A stretch of 64,000 bases of DNA from Chondrus crispus. Lineage: Eukaryota; Rhodophyta; Florideophyceae; Gigartinales; Gigartinaceae. This document shows, piece by piece, positions 1 to 10,458 of the stretch. Both the position numbers and the translations under genes were made by a program. Each line of letters starts with the position of its first letter. Positions within the stretch are counted from its first letter, which is position 1. The notes beneath the pieces are model-generated. The model did no database searches. It saw nothing but the letters and a program-made list of their open reading frames with translations, and was not told where the DNA came from. The stretch spans positions 73,763 through 137,762 of the forward strand of contig NW_005178710.1 in assembly GCF_000350225.1 (NCBI RefSeq). Direction: 5' to 3'.

Positions 1-56
1 ATTCATCGCCTGACTTGTGTCGCGACACCGCTTGTTTTGTTTCCTTCCTCGCGCAG

Positions 57-235
57 CCCGCCTCGAGGACGCGGGCCTCACGCCGCTGAAATGGCTCGGC
101 GCCCCTCCGGAAGTAATGGACGAGACGCTGCGCTTCATCGACCGGCGCTACGGCTCGGTCGAGGACTACCTCGTGCAGTGCGGCTTCGGCGAGGATAGCA
201 TGAACCGCCTGCGAGCCGCCATGGCCGTGTCATAG
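57..235 (+). CDS. C-terminal exon of a probable tyrosine phosphatase (5' part outside window)
   Basis: The exon encodes the C-terminal 59 or so residues of a protein and ends with TAG at 233-235. The stretch with the RRYGSVEDYL motif followed by a short helix with LRAAM is what I know from the C-terminus of bacterial-type protein tyrosine phosphatases (IphP / PF13350 group), where a 'RYGSxxxYL...G' segment closes the domain. The catalytic Cys loop would lie upstream and is not in the window. The open frame before base 57 has no ATG, and bases 30-56 are a pyrimidine tract ending in gcgcag, so I read 1-56 as the end of an intron with the acceptor AG at 55-56 (phase 1). Seen: frame, acceptor, motif. 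Inferred: family. Only 59 residues support the call, so another family is possible. Confidence 0.5.
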
Positions 236-1145
236 AGGAGGCGCCGCGCGTCGTTACATGTTGTTTTGGCGCGCAACACCGACGCCCCGCGCCGTGCTCG
301 CCCGCGTGCACGTCGCCGCGGCAGTGCATGGGGCGGTGTTTTGTTCAGTTTTGTTCCAGAGTGCCTCGCGCTGTCCCGCAGACTGCGTGAGTGATTTAGA
401 GGGGCCCGGGCGGTGGTCGCGCGCTTGTACACTCGTCAGCAGAAGGGGTTGACGAGTTGCTTGTGCATCATGACGAGATTCATCGGCTGCAATGTAAGGT
501 GCGAACCAAATGGCGGAAATGGGCGCTGGCCGCCGTGCGAACGGTCTTGCCGCCTTCAGGCACAACGGTTCCGGCACCATCGTTGATCGTTGAGGGGTTT
601 GTGTGGCTGCTCGTCTCGACGGAGATAGCTTTTGAGTCATATAGTACTGTAAAGATTCAGAGCATGAGGACCTTGTACAGTTGAACGTATTTGGGTATCA
701 AAAGTTTCATTAAAAAATGCAATAATGTTTCTTTACTTACACCTCTGGTGTACGCTGTGGGTTAACTTAATGCATACCTTATCATAATACTGTAATAGTA
801 ACAAAAAACAACAAAAAACATGAAAGACCTTTGACAAGCTCTGCAACCTCAATACTTCATCTGCGCAAGCTCAGTGCTACCCCGAACACTTCAAGTGGCG
901 CAGCTTCATGGCACACGACCTGCGCAATTATCACAACGGCACCAACGCCGGCATCACCACCGTTACCGCACAAGCCATGCCCCAGCCTTGGAAGTCCACG
1001 CTCCCTATGTCCGCCATCGACCCGTGTTCCCGCCTGTGCCATACCGCATGTACCTTGCACATGGGTAACCCATTGCACCCCGTTTAACCCTTCTTCTCCA
1101 TTTCCGCCTGTCCTCCCAACCACTCTCCCCTCCTTGCGCTCTAGC
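236..1145. other. intergenic, no gene recognised
   Basis: About 900 bases between the phosphatase stop and the first ATG of the Sel1 gene. The first half is GC-rich, the second (about 690-830) is AT-rich with A-runs. The reading frame of the Sel1 gene stays open upstream to 831 but has no ATG there and is low-complexity Pro/Ser/Thr, so I treat it as leader. No promoter element stands out. Confidence 0.5.
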
Positions 1146-4103
1146 ATGACGAAAGAGCCAACTTCACGTCCGCCACAACCGCGACGTCGCGCTTTTCCAG
1201 GGTTCAGAAACCGGCGTCGCGGAGACGTTCAACCGTCTCCGACCCCAGCACAGTCACCACTGCCCAAACCGTGTAAGACAATCCATGAAGAACTCGATTG
1301 CTTGCTCTCCGCCTTCTCGCTTTTCCGCCCAATGATCCCCGACCAATTCAAGCTATTTGGCGTGCTCTATGTCAACCCTGACCCGGACTGCCGCCATGAG
1401 CCGCCTGCGGTTACGATCGCCAACCTTAAGAAAATTTGCAAAGACTATCAGGACGAGCATGCAGCTAATGGTGCAACCACCGAGAAAAAAGAAGTAGTCG
1501 ATAATCTCCTTGATGATATGGAAAGGAACGTCGAAGCAGCGCCAGTAGCCTTTCAGGTTAGTCAGGCTAGTGCTACGGAGGACTCTGTTCGTGTCGCTTT
1601 GGACGCCAGGTTGCTCGGTGTCGTTACAGCTCAGGGGAATCGCGAAAGGACAAGCACCGCCTCACGCGACGTGTCCCTCACTGTCTCAAACTGCGAAAAG
1701 TATCATGGCTACAAGCTACAGAAGCTGCTCTGGCAGAACGCGGAGTTCTTTTTCACCAAGATTCTCGAGATCATCGAAACCGGTTTCCGCTTCCGGGATG
1801 GTCAGCGAAGGATGATGGCTATTGTCACCAAAAAGATTATCGCCGATATTACTATTTCTAATGAGGAATCCAATCAGAGAGATACCGGCGCCGGTGTAGG
1901 GGGACCTGAGGGCACTGTCACTTTGCAAGCCGACTACCGTGTCTCAGATGCTGCAGCCAACAACAAGCAAATATTGGGTGGCATTGCCGGAATTCACTTT
2001 CTCATGTTTCCAATCGAACGCTTGGACGAACATACGTTTCGTATTTACCCCGGCCTCCTTGTCGACGCGGAACGACGTGAGGATTCTGCAAACAATTCCA
2101 GCACTCGAAACGCCTACGAAAAGTGGTATCAGAATGGTGCGAGCGAGGACATGGACGCCAACAGAACTCAAACCTTCAACATGCCAATGAACGCCACACG
2201 TAATTCGACATTACCCGCCAGTCTTGTTCTCAGTGCAGAGCGTCAAAGAGACAATGGCACACCGTCGTCGAGGAGTGAAAACATTCTACGTGAGCAGATA
2301 GACGGAGGAGTCATCTCCGCGGAGGACCTTGTGGATGGAGACAGTGTTCTGTTGAGACCTCATTTGAACCGCATCCCATACGTTGATATCAATCTGAAGC
2401 CTACGCTCAATGAGTTTGCCATGCGTCAGGTAACTCTCGCCCTAAAATTTCAGAGCGAAGCAGAACAAGACAAAAACATCGACACCTCATTTCAAAGTCG
2501 GCATCGTTGCACTGCTCTTCGTCTTTTCCGAAGTGCATTACGGAAGAGATGTTATGGATCAACTATATACAGTCTAGAAGGTCTTGGGAATGTCTACAGT
2601 CGCAGCTCTAAGGCAGCATCGAATGAACCAGCAGCGAGGGCGTTCAAGTTCTGTGCAGTAGTTCTTCGGAACCCTCTCGAGAGTTATCGTATATGGCTCC
2701 AAATCCTGATGGAAAAGGCTCGTCTGCGGTATGAGAATCGACCGGAAGCTGTCATCGCTCAAATGGTTGCAACTCCAAGTCCCTGGTCACTGATGCAATT
2801 CTTTCTTTTTAAGGTGCCTATCGAAGCGATGTTTCATCTCGGTCTTTTGCTGGAAGAAGGTGCCGAGGGAGTGAAGCGAGACCCAGTACGAGCTGTAAAG
2901 CTATACGAGCGGGCGATCGCGGAGCGTGGTGACATCGAAGCGATGTTTCATCTCGGTAATTTGCTGCGAAAAGGTGCTGATGGAGTAGAGCGAGACGCGG
3001 TACGAGCCATAAAGCTGTATGAGGGCGCCATCGAAAAGGGTAACATCGACGCGATTGTTAATCTTGGATATTTGCTGCAGAATGGTGCCGATGGAGTGGA
3101 GCGAGACGCGTTACGAGCTATGGAGCTTTATGACAGCGCCATCGAGAAGGGTGACGACGTCCTCGCGATGAATAATCTTGGTCTTTTGCTGCAAGGAGGT
3201 GCCGAAGGAGTGAAGCGAGACGCGGTACGAGCTATGGAGCTTTATGAGAGCGCCATCGAGAAGGGTGACAACGTCCTCGCAATGAATAATCTTGGTAATT
3301 TGCTGAAAGAAGGTGGCGAGGGAGTGGAGCGAGACGCGGTACGAGCTATGGAGCTTTATGAAAGCGCCATCGAGAAGGGTGACAACGTCTTTGCGATGTT
3401 TAATCTCGGTCTTTTGCTGCAAGAAGGTGCGAAAGGAGTGGAGCGAGACGCGATACGAGCTATGGAGCTTTATGAGAGCGCCATCGAGAAGGGTGACAAC
3501 GTCCTCGCGATGAATAATCTTGGTAATTTGCTGAAAGAAGGTGGCGAGGGAGTGGAGCGAGACGCAATTCGAGCTATGAAGCTTTATGAGAGGGCCATCG
3601 AGAAGGGTGACGACGACTGTGCGATGTTTAATCTCGGTCTTTTGCTGCAAGAAGGTGCGAAGGGAGTGGAGCGAGACGCGATACGAGCTAGGGAGCTTTA
3701 TGAAAGCGCCATCGAGAAGGGTAACATCGACGCGATGGTTTGTCTCGGTAATTTGCTGCGAAAAGGTGGCGAGGGAGTAGAGCGGGACGCGGTACGAGCT
3801 ATGGAGCTTTATGAGAGCGCCATCGAGAAGGGTGACAACGTCCTTGCAATGAAAAATCTTGATGTTTTGCTGCAAATAGGTGCGGAGGGAGTGAAGCGAG
3901 ACGCGGTACGAGCTCGGGAGCTTTATGAGAGGGCCATCGAGAAGGGTGACAACGTCCTCGCAATGAAAAATCTTGGTTATTTGCTGCAAGAAGGTGCGGA
4001 GGGAGTGGAGGGAGACGCGGTACGAGCTATGGAACTTTATGAAAGCGCCATCGAGAAGGGTGACAACGTCCTCGCCATGAAGAAACTTGGTTATTTGGTC
4101 TGA
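1146..4103 (+). CDS. Sel1-like repeat protein, 985 residues
   Basis: Single open frame from the first in-frame ATG (1146) to TGA (4101-4103), no intron needed. Residues 1-45 are basic and Pro/Arg-rich, giving a disordered or targeting-like start; no clear signal peptide. Residues about 50-558 match nothing I recognise; they are mixed alpha-type sequence with scattered Ser/Asn-rich linkers. From residue 559 to the end there are eleven full 37-38-residue repeats and the start of a twelfth, each of the form xAMxNLGxLLxxGAxGVxRDAxRAxELYExAIEKGD. This is the Sel1/TPR-like helical pair (alanine and glycine positions LG, G, A, Y, A), which builds a protein-binding solenoid; in known families such proteins are adaptors in signalling or ER quality control. 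Repeats 4-11 are nearly identical even in DNA, so the array has recently been expanded or homogenised. Partner and location are unknown. Confidence 0.85.
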   Translation: MTKEPTSRPPQPRRRAFPGFRNRRRGDVQPSPTPAQSPLPKPCKTIHEELDCLLSAFSLFRPMIPDQFKLFGVLYVNPDPDCRHEPPAVTIANLKKICKDYQDEHAANGATTEKKEVVDNLLDDMERNVEAAPVAFQVSQASATEDSVRVALDARLLGVVTAQGNRERTSTASRDVSLTVSNCEKYHGYKLQKLLWQNAEFFFTKILEIIETGFRFRDGQRRMMAIVTKKIIADITISNEESNQRDTGAGVGGPEGTVTLQADYRVSDAAANNKQILGGIAGIHFLMFPIERLDEHTFRIYPGLLVDAERREDSANNSSTRNAYEKWYQNGASEDMDANRTQTFNMPMNATRNSTLPASLVLSAERQRDNGTPSSRSENILREQIDGGVISAEDLVDGDSVLLRPHLNRIPYVDINLKPTLNEFAMRQVTLALKFQSEAEQDKNIDTSFQSRHRCTALRLFRSALRKRCYGSTIYSLEGLGNVYSRSSKAASNEPAARAFKFCAVVLRNPLESYRIWLQILMEKARLRYENRPEAVIAQMVATPSPWSLMQFFLFKVPIEAMFHLGLLLEEGAEGVKRDPVRAVKLYERAIAERGDIEAMFHLGNLLRKGADGVERDAVRAIKLYEGAIEKGNIDAIVNLGYLLQNGADGVERDALRAMELYDSAIEKGDDVLAMNNLGLLLQGGAEGVKRDAVRAMELYESAIEKGDNVLAMNNLGNLLKEGGEGVERDAVRAMELYESAIEKGDNVFAMFNLGLLLQEGAKGVERDAIRAMELYESAIEKGDNVLAMNNLGNLLKEGGEGVERDAIRAMKLYERAIEKGDDDCAMFNLGLLLQEGAKGVERDAIRARELYESAIEKGNIDAMVCLGNLLRKGGEGVERDAVRAMELYESAIEKGDNVLAMKNLDVLLQIGAEGVKRDAVRARELYERAIEKGDNVLAMKNLGYLLQEGAEGVEGDAVRAMELYESAIEKGDNVLAMKKLGYLV

Positions 4104-4157
4104 AAAGGTGTGCCAACGGAGTGAAGAGTAAGGCCGTACGAGCGGTGGAGTTGCCAT
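2820..4157 (+). repeat. Sel1 tandem repeat array, 111/114-bp units, with decayed last unit
   Basis: Units of 111 or 114 bp follow one another from 2820. The last unit is cut by the stop at 4101-4103, but repeat-like sequence goes on to about 4157: the bases after the stop still read like a unit (aaggtg...gccaacggagtgaag...gccgtacgagcggtggag) if one base is ignored. So the ancestral array was at least one unit longer and the present C-terminus was made by decay inside a unit. The strong repeat also keeps an antisense frame open for 348 codons (3111-4157), which I consider a by-product. Confidence 0.8.
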
Positions 4158-5473
4158 GACACAAGTATTGGAACTCCTCCTAAGTCGGATGCAAGTCTTT
4201 CTTCGGAAGGTTCCTCATATTTCAATATCCCACGATACTGGAAGGTGTCTTGGGATGTTCCCGCAGGCCCTTCTCGAGAAGGAATGCATGTGCAACCGAG
4301 CCGCCGCCCTCATCAATACTGAAAATAAAGGCAACTGGCAGACTTATCCGTTTCAGGAATCCGACCTCCACCGTAATTAGAAAGAAAGATCCTGTCATTC
4401 AAAATGGCACCGAAAAGAAGGCCAGTAAGATAGAGCTCCCCTGTTGTTACCAATGCCGACCCTGTGCTCATCGTGGACACTCATCCGTGTGTTACCCGCG
4501 CTCCGCATTAAGTGCATGCAGAGTGGCAACTTTCCTTCGCGGCCAACGTGTTCGATGCGGCAAGCGCCTGGACGTGGCACGACTCAACGCGCTTATGCCG
4601 AACTTTTCTGCCATCTGAAGAGTTGCTCAATTTCGCCATCTCAAGCATATCAAAGATAAGCAGGCGAAAGACTGGAAATGACTGCCTGCTGGTATACCTT
4701 GTTCTGCACTACGAGCGAGCGTTGAACCAGGTTCCCGTAGGACCGCGGAAGAATTAGAAAATAAGAATCCGCAGACACATTGAAGAGGGTGCCAACAGCG
4801 ATTCTACCAGTTTGAAAACCTTTAACACCACCTCATCGCAACACGGCGATATGCAGAAGGTCGGAGAGCGTGGTGCGACAGTCCCTAGATTTGACAAATC
4901 CGAAGAATGGACCATTCCTGCCCTCCGCTTTTTCATGCCCCATCATCGCCGGCAAGATATTTTTCCGTCTGCGCAATCGACGTCGGTTCCCTCTTCCATT
5001 CGGGACTTGAAAATGAAGAGCTACCCACTCACACATGACCAAATCTGCCAACGCGAAAGTCGAAAGACCCGTAGCGCAGTGTGCAATATATTTACTAGGC
5101 TATGTGTGTTTTTCCAGCTCTGTTGGTCTGCGATGGAAGACATGCACGATCTGAAGAGTGATTCTCACCCGTCTGGCTGTAATCGCACATTATCATTGTT
5201 GGTAAAAGGTGACTGAGGAGGTTTGCATCAGAAGATTGATAGTTGTTCAATGCAGCCTCAGAAAAATGGTGCGATCCTTACCATAGTCCTTGTAATCTTG
5301 AATAAGGGAGCAGAGTGAACGTGTGGGGTGAGAACCAGGGTTGCTCGGACATGTACGTAAAATTTTGCATGTCCGGAAGGTCAGGCCAGGCAGTCCCAAA
5401 CGGAGCCCAGTAAGAAGGGGCAAGGGGTCATGTCACCCCACTTTTTTTAATTGATAAGCTACCCTTCGAAAGG
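4158..5473. other. intergenic, no gene recognised
   Basis: About 1.3 kb between the end of the Sel1 array and the Tc1/mariner end. Open frames here are short, start without support, and look like no family I know. There is a small hairpin (arms cggacatg 5346-5353 and catgtccg 5368-5375). Nothing else seen. Confidence 0.4.
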
Positions 5474-5475
5474 TA

Positions 5476-5509
5476 CAGTGCGCGAAACTGCAATAAATAC
5501 ACCCATCGA
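5476..5509 (+). repeat. left terminal inverted repeat of the Tc1/mariner element
   Basis: Begins cagtgcgcgaaactgcaata and is matched as the complement by 11653-11684. The CAGTG start directly after TA is the normal Tc1/mariner terminus. Confidence 0.85.
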
Positions 5510-5599
5510 GGCACACATGAACAACACTCCCCAACCCCCTTTTAAAGAATCGTGTGTTGTACAGTACCATGGCCAAGCAGTAGAAACACATGTGAAGAC

Positions 5600-5817
5600 T
5601 GTGACGAAGAGAGTCTCGTGCCTCGCTCCGTCCCGCGCCAGCGGGCCGAGCGACGGCGAGCTTTTATTCTGTTCTGATGGTGCTACCTACGGCAATTGGT
5701 GTGGCCTGGCCCGTGGCATGGCTTGTGGGTCATCACCTGCTACTGGAGCATTGGGGCGGATGGGGCGATTGGCCCGTGGATCACGCGTCGATGATCTTCA
5801 TTTTGTGGGTCATCACA
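5600..5817 (-). repeat. 3' LTR of the copia element (218 bp)
   Basis: It contains the whole 138-bp sequence of the other LTR plus about 80 bp bounded by two copies of tgtgggtcatcac (near 5724-5736 and 5804-5816). I set the inner end at 5817 because the polypurine tract abuts it there and not at 5737. Confidence 0.75.
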
Positions 5818-5842
5818 GTCCCCCTGACGCGCGGTTTGCGGG

Positions 5843-8404
5843 TCAATGAGCGTGGGGTTGGAAGTGGATTTGTTTGCTGCGTGGGTATATCCCAAGGTTG
5901 GAACGGTGTTCTTCGAACAGTGCAGGTTTCAGTGGTTTGGTCATGATGTCGGCGTACATGCGCCGACTTGGCACGTGTTTGAGGGACAAAGCTTGGTGTT
6001 GTGTGAGGTCTTGCAGGAGGTGGTAGCGAATGTCGATACATTTACGCCGTTTTATCCGGGCTGTGTTGCACGCGATGGTGATTGCTGCGATGTTGTCCAT
6101 ACACATGGTGGTGGGCTGTTCTTGTGTGTATCCCAGCTCTGTGAACATGTTGCGGAGCCAGACGGTGTCTGGCGCAGTTTCGGCGGCTGCTATATACTCG
6201 ACCTCGCACGTGGACTGGGCTACCAGTGGTTGCTGCTTGGAACGCCAGTGCACTGTGGCGCCGTGCACTTGGTATACTGAACCGGAGATGGTTTTTCTTG
6301 AGACGGGGTCATTGGCGAAGTCAGCGTCAGCGTATGTTATGAGGAGGGGTGCCGTGTTGTGGTGAGGGAACAGTAAACCGTGATTCTTTGTGCTGATGAG
6401 GTATCTGACGGTCCTTTTGAGGAAGTTCCAGTGGCGTTGAGTGGGATATTGTGTTGCTCGTGCTAGCGCTGCTGTGTCGTAACTGATGTCTGGTCTGCTG
6501 CAGTCCGCAATGTAGCGGATTTCACCAAGTGCCGCACGATATGGTGCGGTGATTTTGTCATCTGCAGTTTCTGTTGGTGTCAGTGGGTCTACGCCGGCAC
6601 CGTCTGTGTATGGCGTTTGATGTGGTATGGAGTCTTCCATGTTTAGGTATTGCGCTACGTGCTGGATGTGCTGTCGCTGGCAGACGTGAATGCCTGTTGG
6701 TGTGTATGAGATGTTCCAATTGAGGTACGATGTTGGCTTGCCAAGCCTTTTGACTTTGTATTTGACTTGGAGTGTGTTGTAGAATTCGTCATTCAGCTTT
6801 GTGGTGCTGGCAGCTGCCAAAAAGTCGTCCATACTTACTGCGATGAGAATGATGTCGTTCCGCATGCGCTTGAAGAATAGGGAAGGATGGGATTTGGTTT
6901 GAGTGTTACCGTGCTGTTTGAGGTGTTGGTACAGTTTGGTTGAGTACGTATGGGCGGCTGGTGGAGTGCCGTATATGTTGCCTTTGAGCTGCCCTGCGGC
7001 AGCTTCGTGCTTGTAAGAACCGTCAAACCGTTTGGGTTGCCAGACGTATACCGGCGTTGTGTGTTCATACGCCTCGTGCAAATATGCACCCGTGATGTCG
7101 AAGTGTTCAAGGTGCATGTCGTGCGCTGCGGCTAATGCGAAAATGATGCGTACGGTTGACTTTTCTGCCATGTATGTGGCAACTTTGAGTGGGTCGTAAT
7201 GAATGTCCGGAATCATGAGGTCGCCGCGCACTGAGCATCGTGCCTTCCTAGTGACTGCGGTTGGGTCGTTGGTGGTTGGTTTGTATCTGTATGTCATGGT
7301 CATCGGGATGATTTCGTTTCGTGGCGGTAGGTGTTTGTGTGGATCCCAGTCGATTGCTTGCGTGAGATCCAGCTGTTCTAATCCTGCGTTGTGTGCTTTG
7401 CCCCACTCGGTTGCGTCAGGGTATTTTCGCCCTTGTTGTCGTGTGCGTGGTGGAGGTGTCGCGGGTGTGATGGTGAATGGGATGGTTGTGCGGCGTTGTG
7501 TGGTGGTGAAGGCAGCGCTTGTACTGAGCGCCGGGTCGTTGCGCTTGGTATAGGGTGTGAAGTTGCTGTAACGTACAGTCTGGTAGTTGCGTGTAGCAAT
7601 GTTGTAGACTTTGACATGTGTGACATCGATGCCGTACATGTATCGCACTGTGTGCGCGCTTGTTTGGAGTTTGTGTTTGGGTTTTTTGAGGATGGGGACC
7701 GAGCCGAGTTGACCAAAGATGAAGAGGTTGTCGATCGCCGGCGGCGAGCCATGCCAGAGGGTATGTGGGAGGTTTTGTACTACGTGATGGTAGCTTAGAT
7801 TGTACTTGAATACAGCATCGCGTACGGCGTCTTCCCAATACGCTTGGGGTAGCTGGCTGTGTGTTAGTGCGGCGCGAGCTGAGTTCATGATGGTCCTGTT
7901 AATCCGTTCGGCGAGTGCGTTTTCCTGGGGTGTATAGGGAGTGGAGGGCTTGAATTTGATGCCTCGCTGAGATAGGAACTGTTGTACGTATTTGGAGTTG
8001 TACTCCCTTGCATTGTCGGTTGTTACGATGAGCGGGTATTTGCCTGTTGAGCCCGCGATGGACTGGATGGCTGTGGTGAGGCTGGGGGGTACTTGGGCGC
8101 GGGTGGAGAGGAATGCTACTACTAGGTAGCGTGTTGCTGTATCCAGGATGGTCATTAAGTATTTGCTGTTCTGCATGGATTGTGGTGATGTGGGACCGCA
8201 AACATCAGATGGCAGGCTTTGCCCTGCAGCGGTCGTATGCATCGCACGTTTGTGGGGGGTGGCGGCCGTCTTGCCATCGATACAACCGGAGCAGTATATC
8301 TTGGGTGAGTTGGTTTGCAGTGTGCGCGGTAGGATGGGATTAATCCATGTTTGGCCATTTTTGCTATGGATCTGGGGCGTAGGTGCCCAAGCTTGAGATG
8401 CCAT
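5843..8404 (-). pseudogene. copia pol: integrase core, reverse transcriptase, RNase H
   Basis: A long frame encodes an integrase catalytic core (Asp/Asp/Glu with the TDNAREYNS and YTPQENALAER motifs, about residues 70-160), then a Ty1-type reverse transcriptase (HFDITGAYLH motif, and VSMDDFLAA at the catalytic pair), then RNase H (SRKTISG, EVEYIA motifs). It ends shortly before the 3' LTR. The order and motifs are diagnostic for Ty1/copia. The part lies in a fossil element and is not expected to act alone. Confidence 0.9.
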
Positions 8405-10090
8405 TCGTGCATTTGTTTGCGCGCGGCGGTTGGTGGTGTTGTTGGCGGCTCGTGTGCCGCTGTTCTGATACGGTGAGGTGATGGTGTGGGTATGTTGACT
8501 TTGGTTGGTTTGGTGCGGGGTGTTGCTTTTGGCGGGTTAGTGGGTTTGGAGGTGAGGGGTGTGGACTTGGGGCGTGGTGGTGTTGGAGGTGATGGGGGCT
8601 TATTTTGTTTTTGTTGTTGTCTGTTGTAGGGTGTGCCTCGGGCGGCTAGCACGTTGCCTATGGCCCGTTTGGGAGACGCGTGCGTGGTGCCGGTGTCGGT
8701 GCGGTAGAAACCTTGATGGTATGTAGCTTTGAGTAGCGGTGATGGTAGCTTCGTTGGCGCGTGGAGGGTTGCTTCGTTTTGCGTGAATGTGACATGGCCG
8801 TGGCGTGTGAGGTCATGGACGGACAGTAGGTTGTGGCGTAGGAGAGGTGCGCAAACTGCATTGGTGTCGACGCGTTTAGGCGTCGTGGATATTGTCATCT
8901 TGCCGTGTTGCGTGATGGGGCAGTGTTGGCCCGTGGCCGTGCGGGTTAGTTTCCCGGTGGATGGGCGGAGTTCATGGTGTGGATGGGTAACGTGTGTGGG
9001 GTTAGCGGCGGAGTCTAGGAGGAAGTGGAGCTTACCTGGGGGGTGTTGGTGTCCGCGGTCTGTGCTGCTATGATTTGTTCTAGTTGCTCGATTCTCTGTT
9101 GTAGTTCTTGGGTTTTCGTGTCGTTGGTGTTGTTGTGTGTGTGGATGTCCCCCTGTTGTTTCATGTCGTCTTCGTAAATACTGTTGGCGTTGTATGGCTG
9201 GCGGCGGATTCCTTGCAGTGTGTAGCACTGCTCAGTGTTGTGGGTGATGCTGCCGTGGTGACTGCAACACTTGCCGGTCCATCCTTTGGGGCGCTGGTGG
9301 TTGCGTGGTGTCCAGGGTTGCCTCGGGCTGCGTCTTTGCTGCGGTGTCTGCTGGTAGGGTTGGCGTGGCTGGTACTGCTGCTGGGGTGGTTGTTGGGGCA
9401 TGATCGGTGGCTGTTGTGTCGGTTTGGGGAATGCGGGTTGCTGTGGGGTAGTGTCGTGTTGCTTGTTCTGCATGAGCATTACCTGGCGGACATGGTTGGT
9501 GAACTGGCGGATTGAGATGTGTGTGTCGACGAATGCAGAGAAATCAGAACCAGGTAGGAGTTTGTTAGAACGTGCCTCGGCGTCGAGGACTTCGTGGGTT
9601 TCTATATGCGCATCGTGGATGTGTTCGCGGAGTAAGGTGCAGATGTGGCGGGGGATTCGCGGAGAATGGTGGGTGGGAGGAGTGGTACGATCGCGGGCGG
9701 GAGGCTAGGGATGATGAGCTTGCGGAGCTGGTCGGCTTGTTTGGCGTGTTGCTGCGCGATCGCTGGGTCTGTGGTGGGTGCTGGGTCGGTTTCAAGAATG
9801 TGTGCCGCTTCGATCGTCCTCGCGTGGAGTAGGAGGGCGTCGTACCAGTACGTGTAGTTGGTTTCGTTGATGTTGGGGAGTTGTTCGAGTGTGTTCATTG
9901 TGCGCTGTTGTGTTGTGTCTTTTGGTTGATGTTGATCGTTTTCGTGGAGTTGTGTTTGGCGTAGTAGCTGGTTGATGTGTTCGTTGATTTCTTTGTTGAT
10001 GGCGCGTTGTTTAGCGCGCTGTGTTCGTGTTGTGTGTTTGTTGGTTGGTGGATTGTGGGCGCGGGGATCGGTGGGGGGCAGTGGTTGCAT
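8405..10090 (-). pseudogene. copia gag, protease and integrase N-terminal region
   Basis: Starts at the first ATG after the 5' LTR (10088-10090). The N-terminal 160 residues are charged and Gln-rich, as in copia gag. A CHHC-type zinc knuckle (C-x2-H-x4-H-x4-C) lies near 9250, a protease with LLDSAA near 9030, and the zinc-binding start of integrase (WHLKLGHL) near 8390. The region occupies more than one frame. Confidence 0.8.
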
Positions 10091-10104
10091 AGGGGCCCAT
10101 GACC

Positions 10105-10242
10105 TGTGACGAAGAGAGTCTCGTGCCTCGCTCCGTCCCGCGCCAGCGGGCCGAGCGACGGCGAGCTTTTATTCTGTTCTGATAGTGCTACCTACGGCAA
10201 TTGGTGTGGCTTGGCCTGTGGCCTGGCTTGTGGTTCATCACA
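10105..10242 (-). repeat. 5' LTR of the copia element (138 bp)
   Basis: On the minus strand it starts TGTGATGA and ends TCGTCACA, short inverted ends typical of LTRs. It is about 96% identical to the matching part of the 3' LTR but is 80 bp shorter. Confidence 0.85.
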
Positions 10243-10458
10243 AAGACCAATTGAACTCCAAGAATACCGTTCTCAAGCTAGACCTCTAAAACCGCGCAAA
10301 ATTAGCATAAATACACGAAACTCCATATAGCACAGTACCTTGAAGGCGCCAAAACATGAGCACAATGCACTATATAAGGCTTTAAACAGTAGCAACTCGG
10401 CTTGTAAGAGTAGCTTGTGCAACTGCCGGTGATCTTTCCAACTATTACGACAGCTACT

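Larger units (their letters stand above)
5600..10242 (-). mobile_element. Ty1/copia LTR retrotransposon, near-complete fossil
   Basis: A 4.64-kb element on the minus strand, inserted in the Tc1/mariner transposon. It is flanked by the 5-bp target duplication aagac (5595-5599 and 10243-10247) and by LTRs with TG...CA ends. Order on the minus strand: 5' LTR, gag with a zinc knuckle (about 10090-9230), protease with a DSA active-site motif (about 9030), integrase, reverse transcriptase, RNase H; integrase before RT is the Ty1/copia order. A purine run (AGGGGGAC) lies just before the 3' LTR as polypurine tract. The LTRs differ at about 5 of 137 comparable positions, so the insertion is fairly young. 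Parts of gag-pol lie in different frames; it is broken, with about two or three breaks, although copia relatives are known to use frameshifting. Confidence 0.9.

Noticed and set aside
2430-2453. GT...TTTCAG segment inside the Sel1 gene resembling a 24-nt intron
   Set aside because: Far too short for a spliceosomal intron, and the frame is open through it.
3111-4157. 348-codon open frame on the minus strand opposite the Sel1 repeats
   Set aside because: It repeats with the same 37-38-codon period and exists because the sense repeat lacks antisense stops; it has no independent support.
4812-5216. 134-codon plus-strand frame
   Set aside because: No motif, conflicting frames of equal length, no promoter; likely chance.
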